This document shows positions 25,623 through 33,827 of a DNA stretch of 64,000 bases, in pieces; the first letter of the stretch is position 1; each line of letters starts with the position of its first letter. A program made the translations under genes and the position numbers. The DNA comes from a bacterium (GTDB lineage: Bacteria; Bacillota; Sulfobacillia; UBA995): positions 1 to 64,000 of the forward strand of contig JAVHLP010000004.1 in assembly GCA_031082145.1 (NCBI GenBank), in the 5' to 3' direction. Below the pieces are notes generated by a model. That model was not told the DNA's origin. It saw only the letters and a program-made list of their open reading frames with translations, and did not search any database.

Positions 25623-26744
25623 GTGGCCAAAGGCCGGGTAGGCGTGCTTACCACCTATCACGTGCACGAAGACGGCAAGCGGGTCATCTACGGCGGCGCC
25701 GAGCGCTATGGTATCGAGTTCACCCGCATGCTGGTAGAGATGGAGTACGACGTCACCTGGTGGCAGATCGGGTCCGGCTGGACCCAGGAGGTGATCCCCG
25801 GCGTACCACTGCACAGCGTCCCCTTGCGGGAAGCAGCCTACCAGACCTGTCCGTCTCTCAACCGGGCTTTTTTCGAGCAGGCGGATCGGATCGACCACGC
25901 TGTGTATTTCAGCACCCTGCTGGCGTACCCCCAGGCTTTTGAGAGGAGCATCGCGATATCGCACGGCGTCTACTGGGACTACCCCACCTGGGAGACCATA
26001 GTGCCCACCGAGCGGCACCGGGCGGAGTGGCGTGCTCGCTGGTACGCGGCCCTGAACAAGCCCCAGAAGGTAGTGTCCTGCGACACCGCCACCATTCGGT
26101 TCATCACTGCAACTTGGCCCGGGTTGGCCGAGAAGCTGGAGTACGTCCCCAATTTCGTTAACCTTGAGGAGTTCCACCCTCCGGACGCGGACGCCGGACG
26201 GGCCTCGGTGCGGGTGCTCCTTCCCCGGCGGCTCACCGCCGTGAGGGGGATCAACGAAACGCTGACCGCGATGGAGCGGCTGCTGGCGGCATACCCCCAG
26301 TTAGAGTTCCATCTCGTTGGGCGCGGCCATAGCGACCACCAGGAACGCGACATGCTGCGGTGGGCCCACGAGCACCCCCGGGCGTACTACTACTGGAGAC
26401 CTCCTCACCTCATGCCGCACGTGTACCGCAACATGGACATCGTCCTCATACCGAGTAAGGCTGCCGAAGGGACGTCGCTCTCCTGCCTGGAGGCCATGGC
26501 GGTGGGGCGGGCGGTGGTGGCCGGATGTACCGGAGGGCTGACCGACCTCATCCTCGACGGGTACAACGGGTTGCTACTGCGGCCGGTTACAGTTCGCACG
26601 CTGGTCGAAGCCATCGAGGCTCTGGTTACCGGACCCGATCTTCGGCGCGAACTCGGCGAGCGCGCGGAGGCCACCGCCCGGGCATTCGGCCTGGATCAGT
26701 GGAAGGAGCGGTGGCGGCGAGTGATCGAACGGGTGTTCCGTTGA
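25623..26744 (+). CDS. GT4 glycosyltransferase
   Basis: A 373-residue family-4 glycosyltransferase. The N-terminal half opens VGVLTTYHVHEDGKRVIYGGAERY; the donor-binding half has LLPRRLTAVRGINETL near residue 200, and the conserved acidic pair region EGTSLSCLEAMAVGRAVVAG near 280-300. The next gene is a shorter, related GT, so the two look like a tandem duplication. GTG 25623 follows GAGGACGG. Membership in a coat-glycosylation island is inferred from its neighbours. Confidence 0.83.
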   Translation: MAKGRVGVLTTYHVHEDGKRVIYGGAERYGIEFTRMLVEMEYDVTWWQIGSGWTQEVIPGVPLHSVPLREAAYQTCPSLNRAFFEQADRIDHAVYFSTLLAYPQAFERSIAISHGVYWDYPTWETIVPTERHRAEWRARWYAALNKPQKVVSCDTATIRFITATWPGLAEKLEYVPNFVNLEEFHPPDADAGRASVRVLLPRRLTAVRGINETLTAMERLLAAYPQLEFHLVGRGHSDHQERDMLRWAHEHPRAYYYWRPPHLMPHVYRNMDIVLIPSKAAEGTSLSCLEAMAVGRAVVAGCTGGLTDLILDGYNGLLLRPVTVRTLVEAIEALVTGPDLRRELGERAEATARAFGLDQWKERWRRVIERVFR

Positions 26745-26755
26745 GGAGGAAGCAG

Positions 26756-27859
26756 GTGGCCCCGAGGACGGTAGGCGTGGCGGCAGAGAAGCTGGTCGAT
26801 CCAGGCACCAGGCAGATCTTGGACGCTGATCGGTGGGACTACGCCGTCGCGCTCAGCCGCCTCCTTCAGGAACTGGGCCACCAGGTGATCTGGTGGCAAC
26901 TGGGGGATGGGTGGCGGGGGGAGATATTGCCGGAGGTGCCCCTGCTCGGAGCGTTGCCGGCGTCCTGTCAGTTCCTCACCTGGCCCACCGCTTGCGAGAG
27001 CTTTCTTGAGCGGGCCAACGGGGTGGACCTCGCCATCTACTTTGATCTGGCCCTGGCTTATCCCCAGGTTCACGAGGTGTCTGTTGCCGTGGCCCACGGT
27101 GTCACCTGGGATGGGCCGCTGTTCGCCTCCCGCCTGCCGACCGCCGAGGAGCGGGAGGAGTGGAAACGGCGCCTTGGAATCGCCTTGCGTAACCCGCTGA
27201 AGGTGGTGACAGCCGACGCTGGGCTGATCCATTGGGCCCAGGCCACCTGGCCCGGGCTTCAGTATGCCTTTGAGTACATCCCCGGCTTCTCGCTCCCCCC
27301 ACCGGCCCTGGCCGCCCGTTCCGACGGACCGGTCACCGTCCTGTTCCCAGGGCCTTTCACTCCCGAGCGGGGAATCGGTGAGACTATCCGGGCCATGGAG
27401 GCACTCATGGTCCGTCATGGCGATCTTCGGTTCCGGCTATCAGGGCGCGGCGAACCCGCTGTTGAGGAATACCTGGCGGAATGGGTGGAACGTCACCAGG
27501 GAGCGACCCTGGACCGGCTTCCCCTGACATACGATCTGCTGGGGGAAGTTGACATCGCCCTCTTCCCGGTCAAGAGCGGACCGGGCCCGATCCTGGCTTG
27601 CCTGAGGGCGATGGCGGCCGGCAAAGCCGTGATCGTGGGCTGGGCCGGCGGTCTGAGCGGTCTGGTGCTGCAAGAACACACCGGCAAGATCGTCTCTCCC
27701 GGCGCGGAGAGCCTGGCCGAGGCCATCGAGGAACTGGCCCTGCACCCAGCCAAGCGGCGGCTCCTCGCCGACAATGCCCGAGAAGCGGTGGCCCACGCGT
27801 TCAGCCTCGAGCGTTGGCGGCGGCGCTGGACGCGACTGGCTGAGAAGTTACTGGACTGA
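26756..27859 (+). CDS. GT4-like glycosyltransferase, tandem paralogue
   Basis: A 367-residue protein parallel to the preceding GT (compare WWQLGDGWRGEILPEVPL with WWQIGSGWTQEVIPGVPL, and ISHGVYWDYPTW with VAHGVTWDGPLF). The donor-site glutamate region is weaker: SGPGPILACLRAMAAGKAVIV replaces the EGTSLSCLEAM of its neighbour, so the first conserved acidic residue seems lost. It may have altered donor use or be inactive. GTG 26756 lies five bases after GGAGGA; an overlapping longer frame upstream is not supported. Confidence 0.75.
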   Translation: MAPRTVGVAAEKLVDPGTRQILDADRWDYAVALSRLLQELGHQVIWWQLGDGWRGEILPEVPLLGALPASCQFLTWPTACESFLERANGVDLAIYFDLALAYPQVHEVSVAVAHGVTWDGPLFASRLPTAEEREEWKRRLGIALRNPLKVVTADAGLIHWAQATWPGLQYAFEYIPGFSLPPPALAARSDGPVTVLFPGPFTPERGIGETIRAMEALMVRHGDLRFRLSGRGEPAVEEYLAEWVERHQGATLDRLPLTYDLLGEVDIALFPVKSGPGPILACLRAMAAGKAVIVGWAGGLSGLVLQEHTGKIVSPGAESLAEAIEELALHPAKRRLLADNAREAVAHAFSLERWRRRWTRLAEKLLD

Positions 27860-27861
27860 GG

Positions 27862-28572
27862 ATGATCGAGATGCCCCGGCTGACGGCGATGATGCCGGTC
27901 CGGAACGAGGCTGGCCGCTACCTGGAAGAGGTCCTGGAGAATCTCCTGGGTTACGTGGACGACATTGTAATCCTGGACGATGCCTCCACCGATGCCACTC
28001 CCGACATCTGCCGGTCATTCCCCCGGGTCATCCTCCATCGAAACCCGGAGCCGCTCTTCTCCTTGGATGAAAGCGTGCTGCGCGAGACCTTGTGGCGGCT
28101 TACCGTAGCCACGGAACCTTCGTGGATCCTCTCCGTCGATGCCGACGAGATGCTAGAGGAACGGATGCGCCAGGAGGCGCCTGCCCTGATAGGTCAGGAT
28201 GAGTACGATTGCGTGGAGTTCCGGCTGTTTGACTTCTGGGGTGGCCGGACTCACTACAGGGTCGACGGAGGCTGGAATCCCTGGGCCAGACGAGTGCGGA
28301 TGCTCTTCCGGTACCGGCCCGGGCAGGTCTACACCTGGCCCCGGCAGCGCCTGCATTGCGGGCGGATCCCACTGGAAGCCAGAGAGCCCCTGCCGGTCTA
28401 CCAGTCGGACCTGAGGGTCATGCATCTGGGTTGGGTTCGACCGGAGGACGCCAGGCGGAAGTACGAGCAGTACCGGGAGCGGTGGTCTGGCCCCCACCTG
28501 GAGAGCGTCCTCGATCCTCCCGAGAAGATCCGGTTGGAGCCCTGGATCCCGGGGAAGCTTCTCCCGTACTGA
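27862..28572 (+). CDS. GT2 family glycosyltransferase
   Basis: A 236-residue GT-A fold enzyme. LTAMMPVRNEAGRYLEEVLE is the typical N-terminal nucleotide-binding segment; VILDDASTDAT and the DxD-like VDADEM (residues about 91-96) fit metal-nucleotide sugar binding. It starts two bases after the previous stop, so it is co-transcribed. It has no membrane segment. The acceptor is unknown. Confidence 0.85.
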   Translation: MIEMPRLTAMMPVRNEAGRYLEEVLENLLGYVDDIVILDDASTDATPDICRSFPRVILHRNPEPLFSLDESVLRETLWRLTVATEPSWILSVDADEMLEERMRQEAPALIGQDEYDCVEFRLFDFWGGRTHYRVDGGWNPWARRVRMLFRYRPGQVYTWPRQRLHCGRIPLEAREPLPVYQSDLRVMHLGWVRPEDARRKYEQYRERWSGPHLESVLDPPEKIRLEPWIPGKLLPY

Positions 28573-28582
28573 GACGGGGGTG

Positions 28583-28831
28583 ATGGCCTTGATCCTGCGC
28601 TGTCCGGGGTGCGGGGCCCGGGAACCGGTGTCCGGCCTGAGGGGCGACTGGTGGGCGACCTGCGGCACCTGCGGCCAGGTACTCCGGATCCTCGGGCCAC
28701 CCGGTGAGGCGGCTTCAGACCCGCTCAAGTGTCCCCGGTGTGGTTACCGGGAGGAGAAGGTGAGCGTACCTCTGGCCGGCATATCGGTGAACTGCCCTAG
28801 CTGCCGGCACCGCTGGCGGGCGTCAACATGA
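28583..28831 (+). CDS. small double zinc-ribbon protein
   Basis: 82 residues with four CxxC pairs (CPGC, CGTC, CPRC, CPSC), arranged as two consecutive zinc ribbons separated by about 25 residues. There is little else in the protein. Such proteins can bind nucleic acid or act as structural subunits; I do not recognise a specific family. It follows the GT2 gene by ten bases (GTG 28580 or ATG 28583), and its last bases overlap the convergent gene by nine. Confidence 0.65.
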   Translation: MALILRCPGCGAREPVSGLRGDWWATCGTCGQVLRILGPPGEAASDPLKCPRCGYREEKVSVPLAGISVNCPSCRHRWRAST

Positions 28832-29419
28832 CCCACCGGGGAAGCAGGTTGGGAGCGCTCCAACCAGGATCACGTCATCAATGACGGCGAAGTTGCGTCT
28901 GCGATAGCCCCCGGACTTGACGAAGCGGAGTTGGGCCCAGCATGCTCTGGCCGGTGCCTCGGTCGTGATGAGGGAATAGGTGTTCCACGACCCCTGGGAG
29001 CCGTTTCCTACTGCCCGCCGTGGGATGTAAAGCCACGCCCCGGTGCCGAGCGGCTGCCTCTGGGAGTCCAGCCACGTCAGCGAGACCTGCAGGGAGGCGG
29101 GGAACTTCCAGCGTCCGGCCAACTGGAAGGTCAGCGCGAAGAACCGGCCGCACTCCCCTTCCGGGATCCGGATGTCCTGCTCCAGGGTTGACACCTGCCG
29201 GTTCCGGCCGCAGGTGCCCAATCCGGCCGCCCAGCTTCCCTCATGGGGCTCGATCCCGCCGACCAGCCCGCCGTTGGTGATCGCCCAGGACGCCAACCCG
29301 TCCTCGAAACCCGGGTTCTCGACCAGGTTGCCAACGCAGGCGCCAGGAGGCGACTCAAAGGCCAGCACGTTTCCACTGTTCACGGCCACGGCGGTGAACA
29401 CGGAGAGCCCGTCCCCCAT
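28823..29419 (-). CDS. carbohydrate-binding-module-like protein
   Basis: 198 residues. The segment NLVENPGFEDGLASWAITNG (residues 31-50) and the later FFALTFQLAGRWKF and NTYSLITTEAPARA pattern match the jelly-roll CBM4_9-like domains found on extracellular and coat proteins. There is no signal peptide. The N-terminus (FTAVAVNSGNVLAFES) looks like the end of another domain, so the gene may be truncated at its 5' side; the reading frame starts 11 bases after a strong hairpin. It lies in a glycosyltransferase island, so a spore-surface role is plausible but inferred. Confidence 0.5.
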   Translation of the reverse strand: MGDGLSVFTAVAVNSGNVLAFESPPGACVGNLVENPGFEDGLASWAITNGGLVGGIEPHEGSWAAGLGTCGRNRQVSTLEQDIRIPEGECGRFFALTFQLAGRWKFPASLQVSLTWLDSQRQPLGTGAWLYIPRRAVGNGSQGSWNTYSLITTEAPARACWAQLRFVKSGGYRRRNFAVIDDVILVGALPTCFPGGSC

Positions 29420-29429
29420 GCTCCCAGAG

Positions 29430-29458
29430 GGGAGCCGGCCAGGAACAGGCCGGCTCCC
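29430..29458. terminator. 11-bp perfect hairpin
   Basis: GGGAGCCGGCC (29430-29440) and GGCCGGCTCCC (29448-29458) around a seven-base loop. On the minus strand it lies nine bases after the stop codon of the truncated gene at 29,467-29,621, so it is the natural terminator of that gene. It now sits directly in front of the CBM-like gene. Confidence 0.7.
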
Positions 29459-29466
29459 GGGGCGCC

Positions 29467-29621
29467 CTAGGCAGTTGTGGATATGGCCACGAACACGAAG
29501 TCAGCCAGAATAGCCTTGTCCAGCAAGGTCGGCCCAGTCTTGCCGGCCGCGCCGAACACCGAGATCTTCACCTCGCTCACGCTGTCCGCGTCGAAGTTGT
29601 GGATCGACACGTCGACTGTGG
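29467..29621 (-). pseudogene. 3' fragment of an unknown gene, 5' end lost
   Basis: On the minus strand, a clean coding stretch of about 50 codons ends at TAG 29,467-29,469, just before a terminator hairpin. It reads TVDVSIHNFDADSVSEVKIS, then VFGAAGKTGPTLLDKAILAD and FVFVAISTTA, with normal codon use. Going upstream, the coding signal stops at about 29,621, where the + strand methyltransferase fragment starts. No start codon or ribosome site exists for it. The family is not recognised; beta-strand-rich extracellular or coat protein is a guess. Confidence 0.6.
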
Positions 29622-30179
29622 TTGGCTCAAGCGGGCGCCCAGGTCGTCCTGGTGGACTTCGCCTCCGCGCCGCTTGCCTTGAGCCGCCAGGCTTTCTTGG
29701 AGCGAGGCGTAGCTGGGGAGTTCGTCCAGGCGGACGTAAGAGCCATGCCCTTACCGGCCGGCCGATTCGACCTGACGTGGAACGCCGGGGTCTTGGAGCA
29801 CGCTGACCCGGACGCTCAGGCTGCCATGCTGCGGGAGATGGCCCGCGTCACCCGCCCCGGCGGGCAAGTGGTGACAGTAAACCCTCACGCCCGTTGTGTT
29901 CCCTATCAACTGGGCAAGCACTGGGCCTTGCGGACCGGGCGCTGGCCCTACGGTGACGAGAGGCCGTTGTTCTCGCACCGGCAGCTGTTCGCGGCAGCCG
30001 ACCTGGCTCTTGAAGATGAGTTCTCGATTGGGGCCGACGTCGGTTTCGATTTTCTCCGTTTCATCCCAGCCTTGGGCCCGCCCCTGCGGGAGATTGCCCG
30101 GGCTTGGTGGTCCGAACTGAGCTGCGCAGACCGCCGCCAGATGCCGGGCTACCTGCTGGTGGGCATCGCCAGGACATGA
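29622..30179 (+). pseudogene. class I methyltransferase lacking its N-terminus
   Basis: A SAM-dependent methyltransferase remnant of 185 codons. It begins inside the Rossmann fold: AQAGAQVVLVDFASAPL is the strand-2 acidic region, and the preceding glycine-rich motif I (GxGxG) and about 50 residues are missing. The rest is well preserved (LPAGRFDLTWNAGVLEHADP, MARVTRPGGQVVTVNPH). The TTG at 29622 has no ribosome site. Without motif I it cannot bind SAM normally. Its stop overlaps the start of the next glycosyltransferase (ATGA). It meets a truncated minus-strand gene at 29,621. Confidence 0.7.
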
Positions 30180-31117
30180 GGCTCATCTATCCCCCCGGTA
30201 TGGAATGGGACATCATGGTTCAGCGCCCGCACCATCTGCTCCGGCTGGCTGCCGCGGCCGGCTGGAAGGTAACCTGGTGGGAGACGGGACCATATCGACC
30301 GCCCCGGGAAGCGGCGCCCGGCCTGCGGGTAGTCCGCAGCTGGCCCGACGCGGCAGCCGCAGGGCCCTTCGACGTTCTCTACCTCACCGACCCCACCCAG
30401 CTTATCCACCTCCGCCCGCCGGCGCCCCCGCTATTGGTGTACGATCGGTGCGACCTCCGAGGCGCGCACGAGATCCCGCTGTTGGTCCGGGCCGACCTGG
30501 TGCTGGCCACCACTCCCGGCCTGGCGGCCCAGGCGTCGAGGTACTCGCGCCGGGTTGTTCTCCTGCCCAACGCCGCCGACCCCGACCACTTCAAGCCGTC
30601 CCACCGGGCTCACAGAGGCGATCCTCCCTGCATTGGTTATGTTGGCATACTGGCCCCTCACGTCGACTACTCGTTGCTGTGCGATCTGATCGGGGCTCGC
30701 CCCACCTGGCGCTGGCTGTTCGCCGGCCAGGAGAAAGGAGGGGTCTCTCTGCCGGCAACGGCTGAGGTCACCCGCTTGGGCCACGTTGACTACGCGAACC
30801 TTCCGGGGGTCCTGGCAGAGATCGACGTGGGTGTGGTTCCTTTCAAGGATTCTCCCCTCACGCGGGCCGTCGACCCGATCAAGGTATATGAATACTTGGC
30901 CGCCGGCAAGCAGGTAGTGGCCACCCGGCTGCCCCACTTGGCCGGTCAGGACTGGCCGATCAGGCTGGCGCGGACCACCGACGAATGGCTCGTCGAACTC
31001 GACGCTGCTGCTGCCGAGGCTTCGGACTTCGCAGCCGGTAGGGAGTGGGCGGAAAGGAACACCTGGCAGCGACGCGCACGTGAGTTTCAGAAGGGCATTG
31101 AGTGCTTGTCGGCCTGA
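30176..31117 (+). CDS. glycosyltransferase (GT4/GT1-like)
   Basis: A 313-residue GT-B fold protein. MRLIYPPGMEWDIMVQRPHH is typical of glycosyltransferases annotated beside teichuronic or spore polysaccharide genes. The C-terminal half carries IGYVGILAPHVDYSLLCDL, AGQEKGGVSL and the DPIKVYEYLAAGKQVVATRLP motif with the conserved glutamate. The start overlaps the upstream stop by four bases. It is the last gene before the cassette array; 168 bases with nothing recognisable separate them. Confidence 0.82.
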   Translation: MRLIYPPGMEWDIMVQRPHHLLRLAAAAGWKVTWWETGPYRPPREAAPGLRVVRSWPDAAAAGPFDVLYLTDPTQLIHLRPPAPPLLVYDRCDLRGAHEIPLLVRADLVLATTPGLAAQASRYSRRVVLLPNAADPDHFKPSHRAHRGDPPCIGYVGILAPHVDYSLLCDLIGARPTWRWLFAGQEKGGVSLPATAEVTRLGHVDYANLPGVLAEIDVGVVPFKDSPLTRAVDPIKVYEYLAAGKQVVATRLPHLAGQDWPIRLARTTDEWLVELDAAAAEASDFAAGREWAERNTWQRRAREFQKGIECLSA

Positions 31118-31285
31118 CCGCGACCGTGGCCGATCAGGTACGCCAACTTGCGAAGGCCTGCGGAGACGCTCCTGAAGGGCTGCCGGGTCGTGCTCCGCAT
31201 ACGGCCAACAGATTTCCCCGAACCGCCTAAGTACGTTTGGGTCCATGTGACCCCCACGTGGGAAGGGTTCCCTCACATCGGTTCA

Positions 31286-31361
31286 AACCACCGGTTGGCG
31301 GCTGAGCGGCGGTGTGGCATGGAACGGTCCGGGTCATCGCTCCCTGAGCCGCTAGTTAGGG
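31286..31361 (-). repeat. attC-like site 1 (degenerate)
   Basis: Right outer box GTTAGGG (31355-31361). The inner boxes GGTTGGCGGCTGAGCGG and GAGCCGC are present, but the left outer box is eroded (AACCACC instead of GCCTAAC) and the inner arm has a short insertion. It lies 11 bases after the stop of the MazG-like gene. Confidence 0.55.
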
Positions 31362-31372
31362 GACCCCATCAG

Positions 31373-31687
31373 TCAACCAGGCAGTAGACTTTGGGGCTTG
31401 AGGCCATCATACGACCGGCTGATGGACTCCTCAAGCTCTGGCCTGATCTCATAGTACTGCGCAACCTGCAAGGCGCACCTGATGACATCCTGCACTTCCT
31501 TGGCAAGGTGAGCCCGGTCAGGCTGCCCCAACTTCTGTCTCTTGATCCCGGTGGTCTCGAAATGGTTGACCTGTTCGGCCAGCTCCCCACACTCCTCAAG
31601 CAGTCGGGTCATGATCTGGAAGGGGTGATTGCCGCCGGGGTACCGCCGGGTGATGCCCTCACTGACTGTCCACAGGCGGTCGAGCAT
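31373..31687 (-). CDS. MazG-like nucleotide pyrophosphohydrolase (cassette gene)
   Basis: A 104-residue all-alpha protein. RLLEECGELAEQ (residues 28-39) and HLAKEVQDVIRCALQVAQYY (about 60-79) form the EExxE and ExxD metal-binding motifs of the MazG/MazG-like NTP pyrophosphohydrolases. These hydrolyse non-canonical or excess NTPs, and in phage or mobile contexts can lower ppGpp or sanitise nucleotide pools. ATG 31687 follows GGAGA. It ends 11 bases before attC site 1, the usual cassette layout. Confidence 0.8.
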   Translation of the reverse strand: MLDRLWTVSEGITRRYPGGNHPFQIMTRLLEECGELAEQVNHFETTGIKRQKLGQPDRAHLAKEVQDVIRCALQVAQYYEIRPELEESISRSYDGLKPQSLLPG

Positions 31688-31722
31688 GTCTCGGCTCTCC
31701 TTCCACGACGCCAGATCGTCAC

Positions 31723-31808
31723 GCCTGACGGTTGGCTAAGCTACGGCGGTGGTGTGTTGCACGGAACCGCCTGAGCCCACATCCGTCCGCTTGAGCCGGT
31801 GATCAGGC
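31723..31808 (-). repeat. attC-like site 2
   Basis: Outer boxes GCCTGAC (31723-31729) and ATCAGGC (31802-31808). Inner boxes GGCTAAGC and GCTTGAGCC are complementary except for one extra G in the right arm, matching the extrahelical base of real attC sites. Length 86 bases. Confidence 0.75.
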
Positions 31809-31899
31809 GCTATGAGCTCGCCTCTGTTGACGGGTTCATCCTGAATGCTGCAGCCGATTCGCCCAAGCGTGGACCGACCGCACATAGCCTTCGGGAATG

Positions 31900-32048
31900 T
31901 TAAGCGCCATCAACCCGGATCGCGGAATCCAGGCAAGCTGCTGGTGCTAATGGCTTATGGCTACGTCGCGCCTGATCATTCCGAAGAAGGACTACTTGGT
32001 CCTCAGTATGATGACACCCTTCACCGAGACCGGGAAGCGGTGGGTCAT
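31900..32048 (-). pseudogene. NUDIX hydrolase remnant (cassette gene)
   Basis: On the minus strand, ATG 32048 follows TGGAGGGC and reads MTHRFPVSVKGVIILRTK, the typical first strand of a NUDIX hydrolase, then hits TAG. In the neighbouring frame the sequence continues as VVLLRNDQARRSHK, the expected next strand. The NUDIX box itself (GX5EX7REUXEEXGU) is absent, so the gene is frameshifted and 3'-truncated inside its cassette. The cassette lies between attC sites 2 and 3. The full region 31,809-32,173 holds no other supported gene. Confidence 0.6.
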
Positions 32049-32173
32049 GATGTCTGCCCTCCATAGGATGCAGGTTCGGTTCCGGCCGGTACGAGCACTG
32101 CCGCCGCACCTGGCTGAATCGGAATTCGGCACGGGCACGGCAGCCCCTGCCAGTAGCACCTCAAGAGGGAATC

Positions 32174-32259
32174 TGCCAACGATCTGCCGCTAACCGGTAC
32201 CGGCCGAACAGCAACCGGAGCGAGCCCCCGCGGCCGATGTCGGGGGCTGCTGGTTAGGC
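32174..32259 (-). repeat. attC-like site 3
   Basis: Right outer box GTTAGGC (32253-32259) preceded by GCTG, and left box TGCCAAC (32174-32180) followed by CCGCTAACCGG. The right inner arm has diverged and contains its own small hairpin (GCCCCCG/CGGGGGC). It lies 11 bases after the stop of the 340-residue cassette gene. Confidence 0.65.
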
Positions 32260-32269
32260 CTAGTAGCCT

Positions 32270-33292
32270 TCAGGCTTCGGCGCGGCCGACAGCGTCACAC
32301 GCGTCCAGGCATCGCTCAAGCCACTCCACTGTGAGGGGCTGCACGGAGGCGCCCCCGGCGATGGCCTCGACGATTGGGCGAGCATAGATGAACCCGCCGC
32401 CAACTATCTGACCCACCTGCTCCTCTAGCTGGGGCGGCGAATGCCCTGCCAAGACCCATGCGGCTAGCGAGCGTGTCAGGGTCTCGCAGAATACGTTGAC
32501 CCAGGAAGTATCCGTCCGGTCCCAGGCGTAGCTCAGTTGGTTCATTGACTCGTACACGGCGTCGAGGAGGCGCCTGCGCCGTGCGATGGCCGGTCGCCAT
32601 TCCGGCAGCACGGCCTCGAGGTGTAGCTCGATGAGCTCATGCAGGTAGGATTCCGGGCGCAGATGGCTGGTTACGATGCAGGCACTTCTGTCTGTGTGAA
32701 TAACGTCAGTAAGCTCGTCAGCCTGCAGAGGATTGAGCACGGTGAGGACGGACTGCGGCGGGCCAGGGAACAGACGCGCGAGCTTGGCCACCGCATGACG
32801 TACCTTCCGGGAGTAGTCCAGCCCGTTGCTGGATATCTCCTGCTCGACGGACAAGGCGTAGGCGGACAGGGCGTTGCCGTACTCGCTGCAACTCTCAAGG
32901 GAGAGGATATGGTCAGGCAAAGCCAGGGCCCACTTGGCGACATCGCAGCCCCTCTCCGCGGGCGAGACGTTTCTCAGAGTGGCAAGGTAGGCACAGATAG
33001 AAGGTAGATCGGGGTCGAGGTCACCGCATTCGGTCAGCCAGGCCACTGCCGCCAGGATGGACCCTCGCGGCCAGTAGGGATTCACGCGGCCGTCATCAAT
33101 CCGTGCTTCCCTGAAGTAGTCAAGCGCTGTCTTAGGCCAGTTCCCAGTGAGAACGGCCTGGATAAGCAGGCCTGCCCGAATCGGGTTGGCCAGGTGGTAG
33201 CCGGACGCCGTCAGTCCGAGGTAGACGTCGAAGACTCTCCTCGAGTACACGACGGTATCGGCCCTGCAGGCATGCTCTCTCTTCGCCGACAT
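32270..33292 (-). CDS. orphan cassette protein, unknown
   Basis: 340 residues, no recognised domain, no signal peptide and no convincing transmembrane segments. It is mainly alpha-helical by composition, with Leu/Ala-rich segments (PIRAGLLIQAVLTGNWPKTA; KWALALPDHILSLESCSEYG; RRRLLDAVYESMNQLSYAWD). A helical-repeat-like solenoid is possible. ATG 33292 follows GTGGGGG. Bounded by attC sites 3 and 4, so it is the gene of one complete cassette. Cassette arrays commonly carry such orphans. Confidence 0.7.
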   Translation of the reverse strand: MSAKREHACRADTVVYSRRVFDVYLGLTASGYHLANPIRAGLLIQAVLTGNWPKTALDYFREARIDDGRVNPYWPRGSILAAVAWLTECGDLDPDLPSICAYLATLRNVSPAERGCDVAKWALALPDHILSLESCSEYGNALSAYALSVEQEISSNGLDYSRKVRHAVAKLARLFPGPPQSVLTVLNPLQADELTDVIHTDRSACIVTSHLRPESYLHELIELHLEAVLPEWRPAIARRRRLLDAVYESMNQLSYAWDRTDTSWVNVFCETLTRSLAAWVLAGHSPPQLEEQVGQIVGGGFIYARPIVEAIAGGASVQPLTVEWLERCLDACDAVGRAEA

Positions 33293-33329
33293 GCATCCCC
33301 CACATCCAAGACCAGGTTTCAGGCAATCG

Positions 33330-33416
33330 GGCTAACGGTTGGCAGCTAAGCGGCGCCTGTGTGAGGCCACCGCGAGAACAGCCGAGCCAGGCTGCGTCCG
33401 CTTGCGCTGGTTAGGC
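33330..33416 (-). repeat. attC-like site 4
   Basis: Outer boxes GGCTAAC (33330-33336) and GTTAGGC (33410-33416). Inner arms CAGCTAAGCGG and CCGCTTGCGCTG pair with one or two unpaired bases. Length 87 bases. It follows the YciI-like gene by 24 bases. Confidence 0.75.
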
Positions 33417-33440
33417 GCGCAACCTTCATGCCCTCTGGGC

Positions 33441-33737
33441 TTAGAGCTCCACACGGTCAAAACCCGGGGCCTTGCCCCAGAGGAGTAACCGGTAACCTCT
33501 CCTCAGGCCGTGCACGACGAAAGGGTCACGCTCAATGAGTTCCACGGCCTGGGCTTTGGACTCAACCTCCAGCACCCAGAGGCCCCCACAAGGACGTTCG
33601 CCGGGCGCGGAGCGCAAGCCGCCAGCCAGCAGAATGGCGTCGCGGTTGCCGTCAAGGTAGGCGTAGTGATCGGCCGAGTGTCTGTCCCGAATCTCACCCG
33701 CGTCCTCGTTGTCGTCGAATATGGCGACCCATCTCAT
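33441..33737 (-). CDS. YciI-like (YCII domain) protein (cassette gene)
   Basis: A 98-residue alpha/beta-barrel-type small protein. The start MRWVAIFDDNEDAGEIRDRH, the HYAYLDGN segment and the later VESKAQAVELIERDPFV are typical of the YCII-related family, which are small cytosolic proteins of mostly unknown role, sometimes with a His-Asp pair (here RHSADH). ATG 33737 follows AGGGGGG. It may share a cassette with the phosphotransferase gene 162 bases upstream, unless the weak site at 33,828-33,905 is a true attC. Confidence 0.8.
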   Translation of the reverse strand: MRWVAIFDDNEDAGEIRDRHSADHYAYLDGNRDAILLAGGLRSAPGERPCGGLWVLEVESKAQAVELIERDPFVVHGLRRGYRLLLWGKAPGFDRVEL

Positions 33738-33827
33738 GGATCTGCCCCCCTGGTGATGCGCGGCTGGGTCAGGTTCTTGCCTCCGGACAGCCGACCCTGC
33801 TTCCTACAGGTCCTGCGCCTTGCTGGC

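Noticed and set aside
31148-31387. 79-codon + strand frame at the left end of the array
   Set aside because: It lies across attC-like site 1 and shows no protein-like features.
31391-31774. 127-codon + strand frame opposite the MazG-like gene
   Set aside because: Antisense of a recognisable MazG-like gene; no ribosome site.
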